64,000 bases of DNA, taken from contig CM069612.1 of assembly GCA_035771175.1 (NCBI GenBank), positions 23,914,987 through 23,978,986 of the forward strand, written 5' to 3'. Position numbers and translations under genes: made by a program. Positions 63,717 to 64,000 of this stretch are shown here, piece after piece; the stretch's first letter is position 1, and each line of letters starts with the position of its first letter. The notes below the pieces were generated by a model, which did not search any database, was not told the DNA's origin, and was given only the letters and a program-made list of their open reading frames with translations. This stretch comes from Paratinospora sagittata (lineage: Eukaryota > Streptophyta > Magnoliopsida > Ranunculales > Menispermaceae).

Positions 63717-64000
63717 CCTACAAACACTTTATGAAATACTTTCTTGAAACATTATTTATGTTTATACATTCGTGATCTTCTTTGAATCATGTTTACTACA
63801 AGGTGATCTAAATAATAATAATGTCTTGTATGACAAAAAGCAAAGAAAAAAGAGAGTCAAAGATGGCCATTAAAGTCATCAAAAGCCATTGTAGTAGCAA
63901 GCAACTAACTAATGGCACGTAGCAGGTTTTAATGAACACTAATAGCCATGTTCTCGCTTGCCATTTTTCATCCACTCACATGCCTGCCGGCGGTGGGAGA
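63717..64000. other. Window end, no gene seen
   Basis: AT-rich sequence becoming GC-rich in the final 20 bases. It is too short to interpret. Confidence 0.5.

Overview
The window is nuclear DNA of a flowering plant, almost certainly a eudicot. The evidence is four or five intron-bearing or plastid-targeted plant genes (DUF789, PSB27, NAC, Mpv17/PMP22 and serine carboxypeptidase-like families), strongly AT-rich intergenic DNA, and a dense load of plant-type mobile elements: LINEs, a Copia retrotransposon, hAT-like elements, MITEs and tRNA-derived SINEs. I cannot name the species from sequence alone.

Layout. 1-5.9 kb: a six-exon DUF789 gene on the minus strand. 5.9-21.9 kb: gene-free, with SINEs, MITEs, a GC-richer retroelement-like block (13.2-14.5 kb), a hAT-like element (15.2-15.8 kb) and a 3.6-kb 5'-truncated LINE (15.9-19.5 kb) with target-site duplication. 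21.9-22.7 kb: the intronless nuclear gene for the thylakoid-lumen photosystem II assembly factor PSB27, with a G-box and I-box upstream. 23-32 kb: a transposon graveyard holding a ~1.3-kb element with long inverted arms, a LINE fragment, MITEs, SINEs, a decayed nuclear copy of plastid rbcL (28.26-28.61 kb), a 717-bp hAT element and a probable 316-bp solo LTR. 32.2-37.6 kb: a nearly complete young Copia retrotransposon whose two 341-bp LTRs differ at only four sites; its pol frame carries two nonsense codons. 41.4-42.7 kb: a three-exon NAC transcription factor of the NOR/NARS (NAC018/025/056) type on the plus strand. 45-48.7 kb: a hairpin, a hAT-type MITE and a decayed LINE. 49.1-54.7 kb: a seven-exon Mpv17/PMP22 membrane protein gene on the minus strand. 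57.8-62.6 kb: a ten-exon serine carboxypeptidase-like gene on the minus strand, apparently with one GC-AG intron and a MITE in its first intron. 63.5-63.7 kb: a SINE.

The genes are independent transcription units. Two encode organelle-directed or membrane proteins (PSB27, Mpv17-like), one a secreted or vacuolar hydrolase, one a transcription factor and one a protein of unknown function. I assembled every exon model by hand from splice sites, reading-frame continuity and family resemblance; each closes in frame, but none was checked against transcripts. No coherent new molecular system is evident. The strongest unusual signals are in the repeats: several SINE copies that share a 3' domain behind different tRNA-like heads, three related palindromic MITE families, the long-inverted-arm element, the rbcL insertion, and a Copia apparently inserted into the duplicated target site of a solo LTR.
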